Origin: Chaenocephalus aceratus
Taxonomy: Eukaryota; Chordata; Actinopteri; Perciformes; Channichthyidae
DNA: 64,000 nucleotides
Direction of reading: 5' to 3'
Assembly (NCBI GenBank): GCA_023974075.1
Contig: CM043793.1
Span: 6,265,628-6,329,627 of the forward strand
The notes below the pieces were generated by a model. It saw only the letters and a program-made list of their open reading frames with translations, searched no databases and was not told the origin of the DNA. Positions 35,060 through 60,916 of the stretch are shown one piece after another. Made by a program: the position numbers and the translations under genes. Position 1 is the first letter of the stretch; each line of letters starts with the position of its first letter.

Positions 35060-36894
35060 GTCATGTTTTTATTCAATTTCAGGTTTGTGTCTGATGTAAC
35101 ATTTCCTGTGCTCCTTTGTGTTTCTAACATCTTGCGACTGTGTTCAGGTGTGTTCATAATGACATATTATTTTAATAACATCTTGAAGTTGTAAGGTAAA
35201 GCACAAGGAAAACATAACTAGCTTTTCATGTCTGGCCTGGACTCAGAGGAAGAAAATAATATGCCTAGAACAAATCAATAAATCAGTCAAATACATATAT
35301 TTAGTGGTAAGTTAATGTCCTCAGGATGTGTAGCTTTAACATCTGACTGTGATCAAAATGTCTCCTATTTTTATTTTTTGGTGCTGGGAAAGAAATCCTA
35401 TCATTATGACATCATAGATGGCTAAGTCAATAGAAATATATAATTTTTGAACTATCACTGACAGCTCTATTCATATAGATCTGTGTTGAGACCTGAATCA
35501 GAGTTTATAGGAATGTTTATTTGTAAGCCTGACTGAAGCAAGAAGCTTGATAATAAAATATTTGCTTGTCTGATAGAAATTAAGATCTCTGTCAGATTGA
35601 ATAGAAGAAGCCCCTCTGTCTCTGTTACATCCTTTCATAATCCAGAGACTCCCAGAATACCACGTCTTCAAACATTTGAAACAAACTGTTGAAACTTAGT
35701 GAGATTAGGGTTGGACAATATACATAATTATATAAATGTGTCTTGTGTCAAATATTTTTGCTGTATAAAAAGGTTAGTAGGACATGGCAATATTCCAAAT
35801 ACATTAGTAAGCACTATAGCAATAGGCAAAAAGGAGACCATTTGATTTTGTTTCCCTATCGCATTTCTATCTCCCGGGTAGCCTACCATCTCCAAGGCTC
35901 CAGTTACGTCACAAACTGTGGAAAGAAGCTGCGAGTATTAGATCCAGAAGTCGCTAGATGATATCGCTTACTAGTTGTTCTGGTTGAAGCGAAGGACAGA
36001 CTGACAGCGGCAGCATCACAACTCAGAGAAGTTGGGGAGGGACGAAACATTTGAAAGATTGTCTCCTGCTACTTTAACATCTTGATCTTTTTTTACCTGT
36101 CACATTTTTTTTTTGCCCGATTAGCTTAAAACACATTTCTGTCTAACTATTTGATCTGTTAACCCTTTCTTGATGTTACTGATTAAAGATATATCATAAG
36201 AAATGTAGATATTTTAATATTTAAAATGATATATATCAGGATAAAGGGCTTTAAATAACGTATACTCCTAGAAGACATTCTTGCAGAGTTGCTAGCTGCT
36301 GAGCTAATTTGTTAACAAGCTAGTTACTAACACATCAAGTGGTGTTAGATAGACAAAATAGCTTGCAAAGCTAACGGTAATTAGCTAGAAAAGTAGCTCG
36401 CAAAGCTATCATTAGCTAGCTAGCAAGGAAGCTCCGTAGCTTACTAGAGAAAATCGATCTTGTTAATGCAAATCACGATGCATCTTGTTTAGCGCTAACA
36501 GATTAGCAAGGAATCAATTTGCCTACAGAAGCAAATCTACACATTGCTTTCTGAAATTCAATTCATTTTGTTCCACATCTGCTTAAGAATGCGGAGGGGA
36601 CTGGGCTTTTCCGTTGTAGGTCAGACCCACTGGTGTTGGCTCTGCTCTCAGTTTGAGTATAACCTTACAAAACTAGCATCACAACCTGCTCTGAGCTTCC
36701 ACATTTAACCCTGACCTGTGCTCGCTCTGCAGTTTTGTTATTAACACATTTCCACATCTAGAAGCTTATGATACAGGAATCTGCAGCTCTGCCTTAAAAC
36801 AGTTCATGTGTGCAGCAGGAATCTAAAGCCACTGTGTGTTCAGTCAAACCTTCACTGTGATCAAACCTGACGTCTAACTGACAGGTCTGACTGT

Positions 36895-36927
<33 letters not shown>

Positions 36928-37026
36928 GGTTGAAGCAGTGCTGATAATAATAAGTCTGAGTTGTTCCAGGATCCTGCAGTGATCCAGAAGAGCAGGGGCA
37001 TTGTGGGAGACGCGGTCCCACCGGCG
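35060..37026 (-). other. dmtn 3' UTR and downstream region
   Basis: Follows the dmtn stop on the minus strand. The poly(A) site cannot be fixed because several AATAAA-like words occur. A (GGT)n run of about ten units lies at 36897-36922. Confidence 0.45.
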
Positions 37027-50657
<13,631 letters not shown>

Positions 50658-50669
<12 letters not shown>

Positions 50670-50692
50670 CCTGACTGCTGATTGGTCAGTTC
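50658..50692 (-). CDS. dmtn: dmtn exon with the start codon (MMPK)
   Basis: Acceptor TCTCCCTAAG, 23 nt of 5' UTR, then ATGATGCCCAAG|GTAAAC (coding 50658-50669). The first of two adjacent ATGs was chosen. No in-frame stop lies within this exon, so the start assumes a non-coding upstream exon. Confidence 0.72.
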
Positions 50693-50796
50693 CTTAGGGA
50701 GAGAAACAGACGAAACATGGTATTATCCCACAGATATTACTAAATATCTATAATATTACTGTATACTAAATGCAAAAGATAACCTTTTCACAGGAG

Positions 50797-50987
<191 letters not shown>

Positions 50988-51549
50988 AAAGTTAAAGCAA
51001 AGACTATAGATCAGGCAACAGCATGCAGGTCTGAACAGTGACACTAGGCTGAAGTGTCAATAACTCTGCGTGTCCACAACAGAGATTGGTCCAGGATGTT
51101 GTTTAACCCAGTTTAGCATGGCAATGTGTATTTTGCTCTTTAAAGCTATATTGTAAAGGCTGTTTGGTCAATTACAAGACAGAGATTAGACATGATTTGG
51201 TAACACTTTGTATTAAGGTACACAAATTCACCATCAACTAGTTGTTCATTACCATTAGCAGTATATTGGCTCTTTATTAGTCATTATAAAACACTTATTC
51301 ATGCTTTATTCTACATGACCGTATTCTACAAGTAATAGGCCATTAGTTGAGAGTTTTTCCTCAATAACCCTCTAATTAGTGCTGATTTATTGCAAGTAAG
51401 GAAGTTGTTGTACATGAGCTTTGGTCTTAATATGCTCGGCTCACTATGGGCCTAATAAGGCAGCAATACCACAAGAATAGGAATTCTCCCATAATAACAC
51501 TTAACAAATCTGATCTATTCTTATGTAACAAGACATGAAACTATAAGTT

Positions 51550-51939
51550 TTAAAGGTAGGGTAGGTCATTCACTTCAGAAACACTTTTTGTTATATTCCA
51601 TTGAATGCTCTTAACATCCCGATAGCAATGAATAAATGAAATGCTTTGACAATAAATATATACAAATGTTTCATCTGTGGAAGCTGTGGCGCTGTAAAAA
51701 GCAAGTCCAATTATCTGCCCCGGCCCGCGGTAAATAATTGGATGGCCTACCTGCCTGTCAGCCTTCCATCTCGTGCACAAACTTATCTCGTGCCCTCATT
51801 GGTCATGTGCGCGTACGTGTGTTGGAGGAGGGGCTCTGTAAGGAAGTCTGAAGGAAGGGGCAGATTTATTTTGGTTGTGTACTTTCAAATTCTAGCGCAC
51901 TCGAACTGGTTTCTCCATTCTTACCTACCCTACCTTTAA
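51550..51939. mobile_element. TTAA-flanked MITE, family 2, copy 3
   Basis: Ends TTAAAGGTAGGGTAGGTCAT and TACCTACCCTACCTTTAA; internal body is inverted relative to copies 1 and 2. Confidence 0.85.
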
Positions 51940-52144
51940 TTGTGTCTAAATAACAAAAAAAAAATATTTCTTTCTAAGAATATGTTTTGGGGTATTGACA
52001 GTTCAGCTATCAATAGCAAGGTGATATTGACCTGTATGTTTCATATTTGCACATTTATATTTTTGTAACATTTGTACTGAAGGTTAGACAGGAAACCGGG
52101 TACAGGAAGTAGGAGAAAGTGAACTGAATACCATGGCAGTAGAC

Positions 52145-52943
52145 ATAGGAGGCTCAGGTTTGGGAAGGCTAAATAACTTTTTTTACCTGGTGCTGCCCGC
52201 CTCCGGCATCTATAGAAAAGAGATCAACTCAGTGAAAGCACCGCCTGCTGACCAATCAGAGCTCAGTGTGCGGAGTTTAAATCTATCAAGTCATATTACA
52301 GGATAAAGGAAATACAGTTTAAACTGCCGTATGCAGAGAAGACGCCGACGTGTCGCACGTATCATTCATATCACATCATAAATCAGATCATCGATCATAT
52401 AATATCATAATGTATCATATTTCCTTATCTGAGGCAGCTTCTCGAGCCGTATCTGGCCGTGCAACACTTACATTGTCACATACTGTATGCAGACGTATTA
52501 TTTTAAGCAACACATTAAGTTGACGAAACACTCAACTCAAATGTAATTAAAGTCAGATCCACGTGTCTTAGACGGGGCAGTGATATCGTAAACCTGTTGT
52601 ACGCTTTCAAACACACTGTAGTTTATTTATTTTTTAACCAGTCGTTCTATATTCACCTTGCAGGTGCAACTATGTGGCTTGTATCCTGGATTATATGTTT
52701 AAGTCATGGATGTTTAAAGTTCATATTTGTCTAATATTAGTTTACTTTTCATTAATGAAGTATGACGCTGCGCTGTCAGTACACTTGTCCCTGTTTGTGA
52801 TTTGGTCAAATGTTGCTAACCCCGCCCCTTTCACGTGAACACGCTCTCAGCTGGAGAAAGAATCCCTGGCTTGATTTACCGAGTTGATAACCAGCGTTGT
52901 AGGACCGCTTAGCGAGATCTTGTGTGTTAGGGTTAGTTAAGAT
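52145..52943. mobile_element. hAT-like element, family A, copy 2, broken
   Basis: Inverted relative to the copy at 16560-17534 (shared GCACCGCCTGCTG, AACCCCGCCCCTTTCACGTG). The sequence stops at GTTAGTTAAGAT where the DIRS terminal repeat begins. Its other end is not found beyond the DIRS/L2 block. Confidence 0.75.
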
Positions 52944-53247
52944 AACTATAGGTTACTTACGTAACCCCAGTTCTCAGAGTAACATGAAGTGAGATGTCTC
53001 ACTATGGGATGCGCCTCAACGCATATGCAAACAGAAGCATCAATCTCATTACGCCAATCCTGATTGGCTGGTGATCTTGACGTCTACGTCAGGGAATCCA
53101 CCCACCCTTTAAGTAGCTTGCGCTACGTTGCAGCGTCATTCAAAATAAGCACCTCTTCTCGCTTTTCCTTAGCAAGAAGGGCCGTCTGGTGAGACATCTC
53201 ACTTCATGTTACTCTGAGTACTGGGGTTACGTAAGTAACCTATAGTT
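52944..53247. repeat. DIRS-type terminal inverted repeat pair
   Basis: 52944-53002 and 53189-53247 are 59-bp reverse complements with one mismatch (AACTATAGGTTACTTACGTA ... GAGATGTCTCAC), separated by about 186 bp. They sit at the 3' side of the DIRS coding region. Confidence 0.9.
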
Positions 53248-53249
53248 CT

Positions 53250-55850
53250 CATTCATAACACTCTGTTCGATGTCTCACTATGGGATATTGAAACTCCCGT
53301 ATTGCTAGACATGCTTATCTCGAAAATCACCAAAACAACCAGAACTTAACAGGTAGAACCCTGTCTCAACACAGGGCCCAGCACTGTGCGGGCCACACTT
53401 GGAGCAGAGATATCTAGCCTGTAAAAGCGGACAAAAGTGAGCGGTGAGGACCAGCTTGCTGCTGCACAAATGTCTTGGATGGAAACACCCTTGAACAAAG
53501 CCCAGGATGTAGCCAGTCCACGAGTAGAATGAGCACACAGGCCCGTTGGTGCCTGCAAACCCTGACTCGTATAAGCCAGAGCAATCGCTTCCACAATCCA
53601 GTGGGAGAGCCGTTGCCTGGTAACGGGCTTGCCCCTCTGAGGGTTAGCCCAGGATACAAAGAGATGGTCATTGCATCGAAACTCTTTTGACCTGTCCATA
53701 TAGGTGCGTAAAGCACGGACTGGGCACAGAAAATTCGGCCGCTGTTCCTCAGAGGAACATAGTGGCGGAGGAAATGCCTCAATGTCAATGGGGGTACATG
53801 TGCGAGCCCCTTTCATAAAACGGCAGACCAAGGGATGTTGGCTAGCCGTCTTTCCCTCAAAGCCCACATGGCATGCAGCAATAGCAGCCAGGTACACTTT
53901 GATCGTAGAGAAAGCTCTCTGTTTATCAATCAGGTCCTGTAGAAATGATAGAATCACCCCGACAGGACATTGAAAAGAGATGTGTCCTGTTTGAAGGCAC
54001 CACTCCTCAAACACCCTCCACTTACAGTCATAGAGGGACCTGGTGGAGGAAGCTCTTGCACTCTGAATAGTGTTTTTATCACCTTCTGAGGGAGTCCCAC
54101 TGTATTCAGGTTATACCACTCACGGGCCAGGCCCATAGTGCCAACCGCTCTGGGTGTGGGTGAAAAATCCCCCCCCCCCCCGCCTGAGACAGTATGTCCC
54201 TGCGTAGCGGGAGCTGCCACGGCTGCCCGCACAGCAGCTGATATATCTCCGCCAGCCAGTACATTGCAGGCCAGTGCGGAGCTATCAGGATCAGTGTGTG
54301 GCGTTGTTCTCTCACTCTGGCCAGATTTGGGGGTATCAGAGCCAGGGGTGGGAACGCGTACAGAAGGACCGGAGGCCAAACGTGTGTGAGCGCGTCCACG
54401 CCTAACGGTGCGTTTAAATCGCGCATTGAAAAGAACAGCTGACATTGAGCGTTTTCTTTTGATGCGAACAGATCCACCGCGGCCCGGCCGTAACGCACCC
54501 ACAGCTGACTCACAATTATTGGATGTAGAGTCCAGTCTGCATATAGTGGTGCACCTCTGGACAGCAGATCTGACTCGAGGTTCATCACTCCTGGTACGTG
54601 CGTCGCTCTCAGAGAGAGGAGACGTCCGCAGCTCCATAAGATCAGTTTGCGTGCCAGCATGTGTAACTGGAGAGAACGCAAACCCCCTTGGCGGTTTATA
54701 TACGATATTGTGGTCGTGTTGTCTGTCCTCACGAGGACATGATGTCCTCTGAGAAAAGGCAGAAAGCGTTTCAGGGTGAGGAACACCGCTAAAAGCTCCA
54801 GATAATTTATGTGTGACCGTTGAAGGTCACTGCTCCAGAGACCCCTCACAGGTCGACCTTCGTATATACCCCCCCAGCCCGTCAGACATGCGTCTGTGGT
54901 GACCACCTTCCGCGATAGGACAGCACCCATAGGTACGCCCCGTACTAGAAAAGTCGGGTGCAGCCAGTGGCGCAGTGCCATTACGCATTTCATAGTGACC
55001 ATCACTCTCTCCGTGCGCCATGACGCACGGGGTCCAGTCTGAGGGCAGCTACCCAGCGCTGAAACTCCCTCATGTGTAAGCGTCCCAGTCGTACCACCAG
55101 GATGGCTGACGCCATGAGCCCCAGTAACCGCAGACATGATCTGAAGAGAACATATTTGCGTGGCTGGAAATGAGCGAGACAAGCCCTGAAGGCTTTCACT
55201 CTCTCTGCTGACAGGCGGGCTGTAAAGGGCACCGAATTCAAGCGTAGGCCCAGGAAGAGTACAGTCTGGGCTGGGGACAACATGCTCTTTTCTGTGTTTA
55301 TTACGAAACCCAGGTCGAGCAGGTGTTTTACGAGGACATTCGTCTGCGTAATAGCCTCTTGCTCCGACTGTGGGAGAAGGAGCTAATCGTCCAGATAAGT
55401 TGCCAGGCGAATACCCTGTTGTCTTAACGGGGCTATCGCGGCTTCCGTACACCGTACAAACATTCGTGGGCTGAGAGACAGACCGAAGGGAAGTACTCTG
55501 TACTCGTAACAGACACCCTGAAAGGTGAACCTCAGATATTTCCTGTGTGGATAATATACTGGGATGTGGAAATACGCGTCTTTCAGGTCGACTGATGTGA
55601 ACCAATCGTTTTGGCGCACGAGACGCAACAGAGATGTGTGAGTGAGCATTCTGAATTTGTATCTTATGAGATATTTGTTCAGAGCTCTCAAATCTAGTAC
55701 AGGCCGAATCCCGTTCTCTCCCCGTTTGCGAACGAGGAAATATTTGGAATAAAAGCCGCTCTGACTCTGTTTGGAGGGTATTATAGATATAGCCTTCTTG
55801 TCTAGTAGCGAGAGGATCTCTTGAAACTTATACAAAATGTACACCACCCC
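53250..55850 (-). mobile_element. DIRS-like tyrosine-recombinase retrotransposon, 5'-truncated
   Basis: Reverse transcriptase 55847-55383 (KYFLVRKR, LRALNKYL, SVDLKDAYFHI, LPFGLSLSP, YLDD), then RNase H (TTDACLTGWGG, NYLELLAVF, RTDNTTTISYI; frame 55605-54106), then tyrosine recombinase (54014-53346). The tryptophan codon expected after YLDD is TAG, so RT is inactive. The gag end and right terminus are missing at the junction with an L2 LINE. Confidence 0.92.
53346..54014 (-). pseudogene. DIRS tyrosine recombinase ORF
   Basis: About 220 residues. Contains the H-x-x-R motif HSTRG and a C-terminal FYRLD tyrosine, with STIKVYLAAIAACH in the N-terminal core. It is open over this length, but the element around it is defective. 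Confidence 0.88.
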
Positions 55851-55857
55851 AAATTGA

Positions 55858-58096
55858 TAATGTTGTTGATAGTGCTACAGATGCCCTGCGATACTCTGTT
55901 GCTCCTTTGAAAAATAAGAAAATAAAACAACATAGATTAGCTCCATGGCATAATGCCGAAACCCGCAAAAATAAAGCAAAAGTCGAGACAACTTGAAAGG
56001 ATATGGCGTTCCACTAAACTTGAAGAATCCCGTTTAATTTGGCATATTACTCTCAATGAATATAAGAAAGCACTGCGTAAAGCAAGAGCAGCCTACTACT
56101 CTTCATTAATGGATGAGAATAACAATAATGCAAGATTTCTTTTCAGCACTGTAGCCAGGCTGACAGAGAGCCACAGCTCCATTGAGCCTTCTATTCCCAT
56201 AGCACTCAGTAGTAATGATTTTATGTGCTTTTTTAATGATAACATTGTTACTCTTAGAAACAAAATTAATGACCTCTTGCCTTTGACCAGTATAATGTTA
56301 TCAACAGCTCCCGGAAACGTAAGTTATAATATTACACTAGATAGTAAACTAGAATGCTTTTCAGCCATAAACCTTGAACAATTGAATTCAATGATTCTTT
56401 CTTCTAAACCATCAACGTGTATCTTAGACCCAATTCCAACTAAGCTGTTAAAGGAAGTTTTTACATGAATTAACACTTCTTTATTAAATATTATCGACAA
56501 TGAAATCCTATTGCAAAGACTAGAGCACTTAGTAGGCATAAAGGGAACTGTTTTAGGCTGGTTTAGGTCCTATCTATCTGAACGGTCTCAGTTTGTGTGT
56601 GTCAACGATGAATCTTCCATGCAAACCAAAGTTAGCCATGGAGTGCCACAGGGCTCAGTGCTTGGACCTATTTTGTTCACATTATATATGCTTCCGTTAG
56701 GCAATATTATAAGGAATCATTCTGTAAATGTCCATTGTAATGCGGATGATACTCAACTATATGTATCCATCAAGCCTGATGAATCCAATCATCTAAATAA
56801 AATGCAAGACTGCCTCAAGGACTTAAAAACTGCCAAAACTGAAGTTATTGTACTTGGCCCGAAGAATCTACAAAACAAATTATCTAAAGATATACTAACT
56901 ACGGGTGGCATTAATTTTGCCACCAGTGAGACTGTAAGGAATCTTGGTGTTATATTTGATCAGGATTTATCCTTTAACGCCCACATAAAATCAATTTCAA
57001 GGAACGCCTACTCAAAACGATGCAGAGAAACTAGTCCATGCATTTGTTACTTCAAGGCTGGATTATTGTAACTCCTTATTATCAGGGTGTACCAAGAAGT
57101 CAGTCAAGTCGCTTCAGCTGATTCAAAATGCTACAGCTTGTGTACTAACCAGAGTTAGGAAAAGGGACCACATTACTCCTGTCCTGGCTGCCTTACACTG
57201 GCTCCCTATAGAACACAGGATATAATTTAAAATTCTTCTTCTCGCCTACAAAGCCCTTAATGGGCAGGCACCATCTTACCTTAAAGAACTCATTATACCC
57301 TACTGTCCTACTAGGGCATTGCGTTCCAAGAATGCAGAGGTCTAAAAGTACAATGGGAGCCAGAGCATTTTCTTATTAAGCTCCACATTTGTGGAATCAG
57401 CTTCCAGTTTGTGTTCGGGCGGCAGACACCCTATCCGTTTTTAAGAGTGCGCTTAAGACCTTCCTTTTTGATAAAGCTTATAGTTGGGCTGATTAGATTC
57501 AGCCCCTAGTTTTGCTGATATAGGCTTAGTTTGTCGGGGGACATCTTACTTCTTCCTTCTCTCTGTCTATACCTGTGTACTCTCATGTTCCGATTAACCC
57601 AGCTTCCCCAAATGTCTTTTCTTTTTGGTGTCTATATACGCCGGGATCCGGAGTCATGGATGATCCTGCGGTCCTGTGTCCTGGATCGCGAGCCCTGGAT
57701 CTTGAGTCGTGGCTGTGGTCCTGGATCATAGGTCTTGGATGGATATCCTCGTGGATTCATCTTCCTGTTATACACACATGCATTTCCAAACATTTGGACT
57801 ACCTATGTTGCAAATGCATTATCTTTTCCATTTACACATGGCATCTATTGCACGTCTGTCCGTCCAGGGAGAGGGATCCCTCCTCTGTTGCTCTCCCTGA
57901 GGTTTCTCCCATTTTTCCCTTTAAACTGTAGGTTTTCTCCGGAAGTTTTTCCTTGTACGATGTGAGGGTCTAAGGACAGAGGGTGTCGTATTGTCACACT
58001 GATATTCTGTACAAACTGTGAAGACCACTGAGACAAATGTAACATTTGTGATATTGGGCTATATAAATAAACATTGATTGATTGATTGATTGATTG
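55858..58096 (+). mobile_element. L2-like LINE, 5'-truncated and degenerate
   Basis: Frames 55953-56468 (KALRKARAAYYSSL ... KPSTCILDPIPTKLLKE) and 56511-57071 ([22 protein letters not shown]) plus out-of-frame LDYCNSLL and LHWLPIEHRI. The catalytic block reads CNADDT where Y/F-ADD is expected, and RT motifs between SKPSTC and LLQRLEH are deleted. 3' end GATATTGGGCTATATAAATA and an (ATTG)n tail. Confidence 0.88.
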
Positions 58097-58189
58097 AGGT
58101 GTGCGTGCAATATACCGGCGGGCCAGATCTAATAGTAATTAGAAATTATCCTGCGGGCTGAAATTAAATCCATCAAGGGCCTGATTTGG

Positions 58190-58310
58190 CCCCTGGGCCT
58201 TGAGTTTGACACATGTGGTCTAAGGACAGAGGGTGTCGTATTGTCATACTGATATTCTGTACAACCTGTGTAATCCACTGAGACAAATGTAACATTATTT
58301 AGACTTCATT
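58190..58310. repeat. hAT end plus second L2 3' UTR copy
   Basis: CCTTGAGTTTGACACATG resembles the hAT end at 23887-23904. It is followed by a second copy of the L2 3' UTR segment GGTCTAAGGACAGAGGGTGT (also at 57966). Confidence 0.65.
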
Positions 58311-58356
58311 AACACTTATAGTTTCATGTCTTGTTACATAAGAATAGATCATATTT

Positions 58357-58620
58357 GTTAAAGGTCCCATGTCATGGCCATTTCTACTGATCATAATTCC
58401 ATTGTTGAGGTATACTAAAATAGCTTTATATTGTGCCATTTTCCAAACTCACATTGGTTTCTCATACAGCATCTCTGTGTATAGTATGTGTATTCACTCT
58501 CTGTCCTAAACGGCTTGTTGGAGCTCCTGCCCCCCCTCCCTGTGAGCCCACTGTGCTCTGATTGGTCAGCTTGCCCACTCTGTTCTGATGAGTCCACCAC
58601 CGTTACAGCGGAACATCAGT
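58357..58620. mobile_element. TTAA-flanked MITE, family 1, copy 4, truncated
   Basis: Starts TTAAAGGTCCCATGTCATGG like copy 3 and runs through CTGATCATAATTCCATTGTT. The opposite end is not found. Confidence 0.7.
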
Positions 58621-58629
58621 GATTATGTG

Positions 58630-59690
58630 TTACAATGGCGTTAGCAACCAGAAAATGACACCAGTAATGACAAACAGATGAGAATGCTGCGTGGGGTCTG
58701 GGTGCCGTGTTGGCGGGACGTTGCGAGGCTCGCTGCTGTGAGTAGGGGACAGTGTGAGCTCTATTACTGGTGTCGTTTCCTGGTTGCTGCGTGGGGTCTG
58801 CGAGACAGCGAGCCATCGCAAAACTTAGCCTGAACTCAGCCTGAGCACCATGGACGCGGGAAGGGGGGTGCTGAGGGGGCTGCAGCACCCCCATCTGCGA
58901 GGCTCCACTAGCAAAAGCGTAAATCCTATTAACATGGCTTTATTTCAGCTCAACTGTTATCTCAATAATGAATCTCATGTTATTAAGTGTAATCATGTTA
59001 TTACAGTATCAGCAAAAAGAAAATGGAACAATCAGGGGCTGATGTTTACGTTAAATGAGTTGTACGCTAGTAACGTTTAAGAGTAAAAATCCAACCCAAC
59101 AACTTTTTTTTGTAGATAATACTTAGCAATATAAGTTTAGCATGGCGCTGAGTTTAGATGTAGCTAGTGCTACAGCAACTGCTAACAAGCCTCCATCTGT
59201 GTCATATTGTCAATTGAACTAAGCAAAAAAACATGTGTGAAGGGAACGATACCTTCCTCTTGGCAAAAAGAATAACACATCTGCCAACAAACTGTTTAAT
59301 TAATGCAAGCAAATGCTTGGAGTTGTTGGAAAATGGAGGCTAGCAGTTTCCCCCTGCTTCCAGTTTTTATGCTAAACTAGGCTAACCCCATCCTGGACCT
59401 TTCCCTGTCCTTTACCTTAAACATCTGGATATGTGAAATGTTATATCTGAATAACAATGTTTTTTGCTCAGATTAGTGTGTGTTTCTTGTGAATCTTAGA
59501 CAGTTAATGGCAATTTCAGTTTGCTGCATTTGCTGGGTTGCCAGTTCTGCATTGTCAAATGTGACTGAGGGACACAAAGGGATTATTCCAGAGTCCACAG
59601 CTTGTCCAACAGACACCCGCACATAGAAGAGTGGGTAACATTCGGTCAGTAACAGGAAACACCCTGCACACACTCACAATACCATTTGGT
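58630..59690. other. Upstream region of dmtn, no gene recognised
   Basis: Contains a CAGCACCCCCATC-type repeat patch at about 58860-58900. Nothing else recognisable. Confidence 0.45.
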
Positions 59691-59704
59691 GTGTGTATTT
59701 ATAC

Positions 59705-59769
59705 CTCAGGGAGAATTGGGGATCATTTCTGTATCTGTTGTCTTCAGGGCTCTGGAGCCAGATCAACAC
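59705..59769 (-). other. Possible upstream 5' UTR exon of dmtn
   Basis: A 65-nt segment between acceptor TATTTTTCAG and donor CTGAG|GTATAA. Spliced to the 50692 acceptor, it would place an in-frame TGA just upstream of the dmtn ATG and create a short upstream ORF (ATGATCCCC ... TGA), consistent with a 5' UTR exon. Only splice signals support it; the pair could be fortuitous. Confidence 0.25.
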
Positions 59770-60054
59770 CTGAAAAATACACACATATTCAATAAATATG
59801 TATTCTAAATTAGAGGATTAACCCCTTGAGATCCACCATATTGTTATTATAGCAAAAAAACATTAATATCAACATATTTCCAAAATACAGAAATTAACAC
59901 AGATACAATTTGCAGATTTAAAAAACAACCTCCAGCTGCAGCAGGACTGTCATAGTTACTGTATGTAGTTATCTAGAAGTAAATGGGGAGTGGGGATGCA
60001 ATCGTATGTGATGACACCCCTTTGATTCATCAACTGCTGCTTGTTCTATGCCTT

Positions 60055-60130
60055 TCTCATAACTGTATTAGGTTAGTTGGTAGAAAGCAATACTATTACA
60101 TTTAAATAAAAAAATATTAGGTTCAACTGA
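60055..60130. mobile_element. Palindromic MITE fragment, CACTG family
   Basis: TAACTGTATTAGGTTAGTTG followed by AAAGCAATACTATTA, only the left part. Confidence 0.55.
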
Positions 60131-60916
60131 CAGGTGTGTAATGTAGAGAATGACCCAGATTGCTGATAAAGAGTTTTCTCGTAATGTTTCCATATTTCTG
60201 TCTACGATGTTTCAGATTTTCTGCAGACTCTCTGTCTGTGTCTACCCCTCCTGTATGATCTCGGCTGGCGTCTAATGTCCCTGACATTTAAATTCTTAAT
60301 TTGTTGATATGTGGTTGACTGGTTGAATGTACTTTTTGCAAAACGTATTTTCAGATGCAAATGGAAGATAGGGTAAGACAGGGTATTCTATTTTCTCTGT
60401 ATGATTAGTCAATGTCAAATGATTGTTGTGGCTGTAGAGAGAAGCCTTTTTCTGAGAGACACCAAAGTGCTGTTATGTCCTAAGAAACGTAACAGTAGCA
60501 GCCTCCCTACATCATGTTTGGAACAGCAAATTCCAGAGAAGAAGAAGATGTCCCCAGGGACAGATCAATTACAAGCTAATGGCTCCTGCTGATCAATCAT
60601 CTGGTCGAAAACCACTGGAGGAATCTGATATATAAGATTGTCTTCTCCACAGCAGAGCTGAACAGAAAGTACATTTACTCAATTACTCTTTTCACCCTCT
60701 GTCTGAAACCAGAGCCCAGTGTGCTCTGATTGGTTAGCTGTCCGGCAGGGGCGGCGGGTACTGTAGGCTAGGGAAGGCTAAGCCTTCCCAAATATTTGTG
60801 TCACTGCATCCTGGTAAAATAAAAATATAATGTATAATGTTTGTGTCTTTGACATTAGCGCTGCTATGCAGCCACCTGTGCCCTGTTCTATGAAGCCAGT
60901 TCAACAGACCCTGGAT

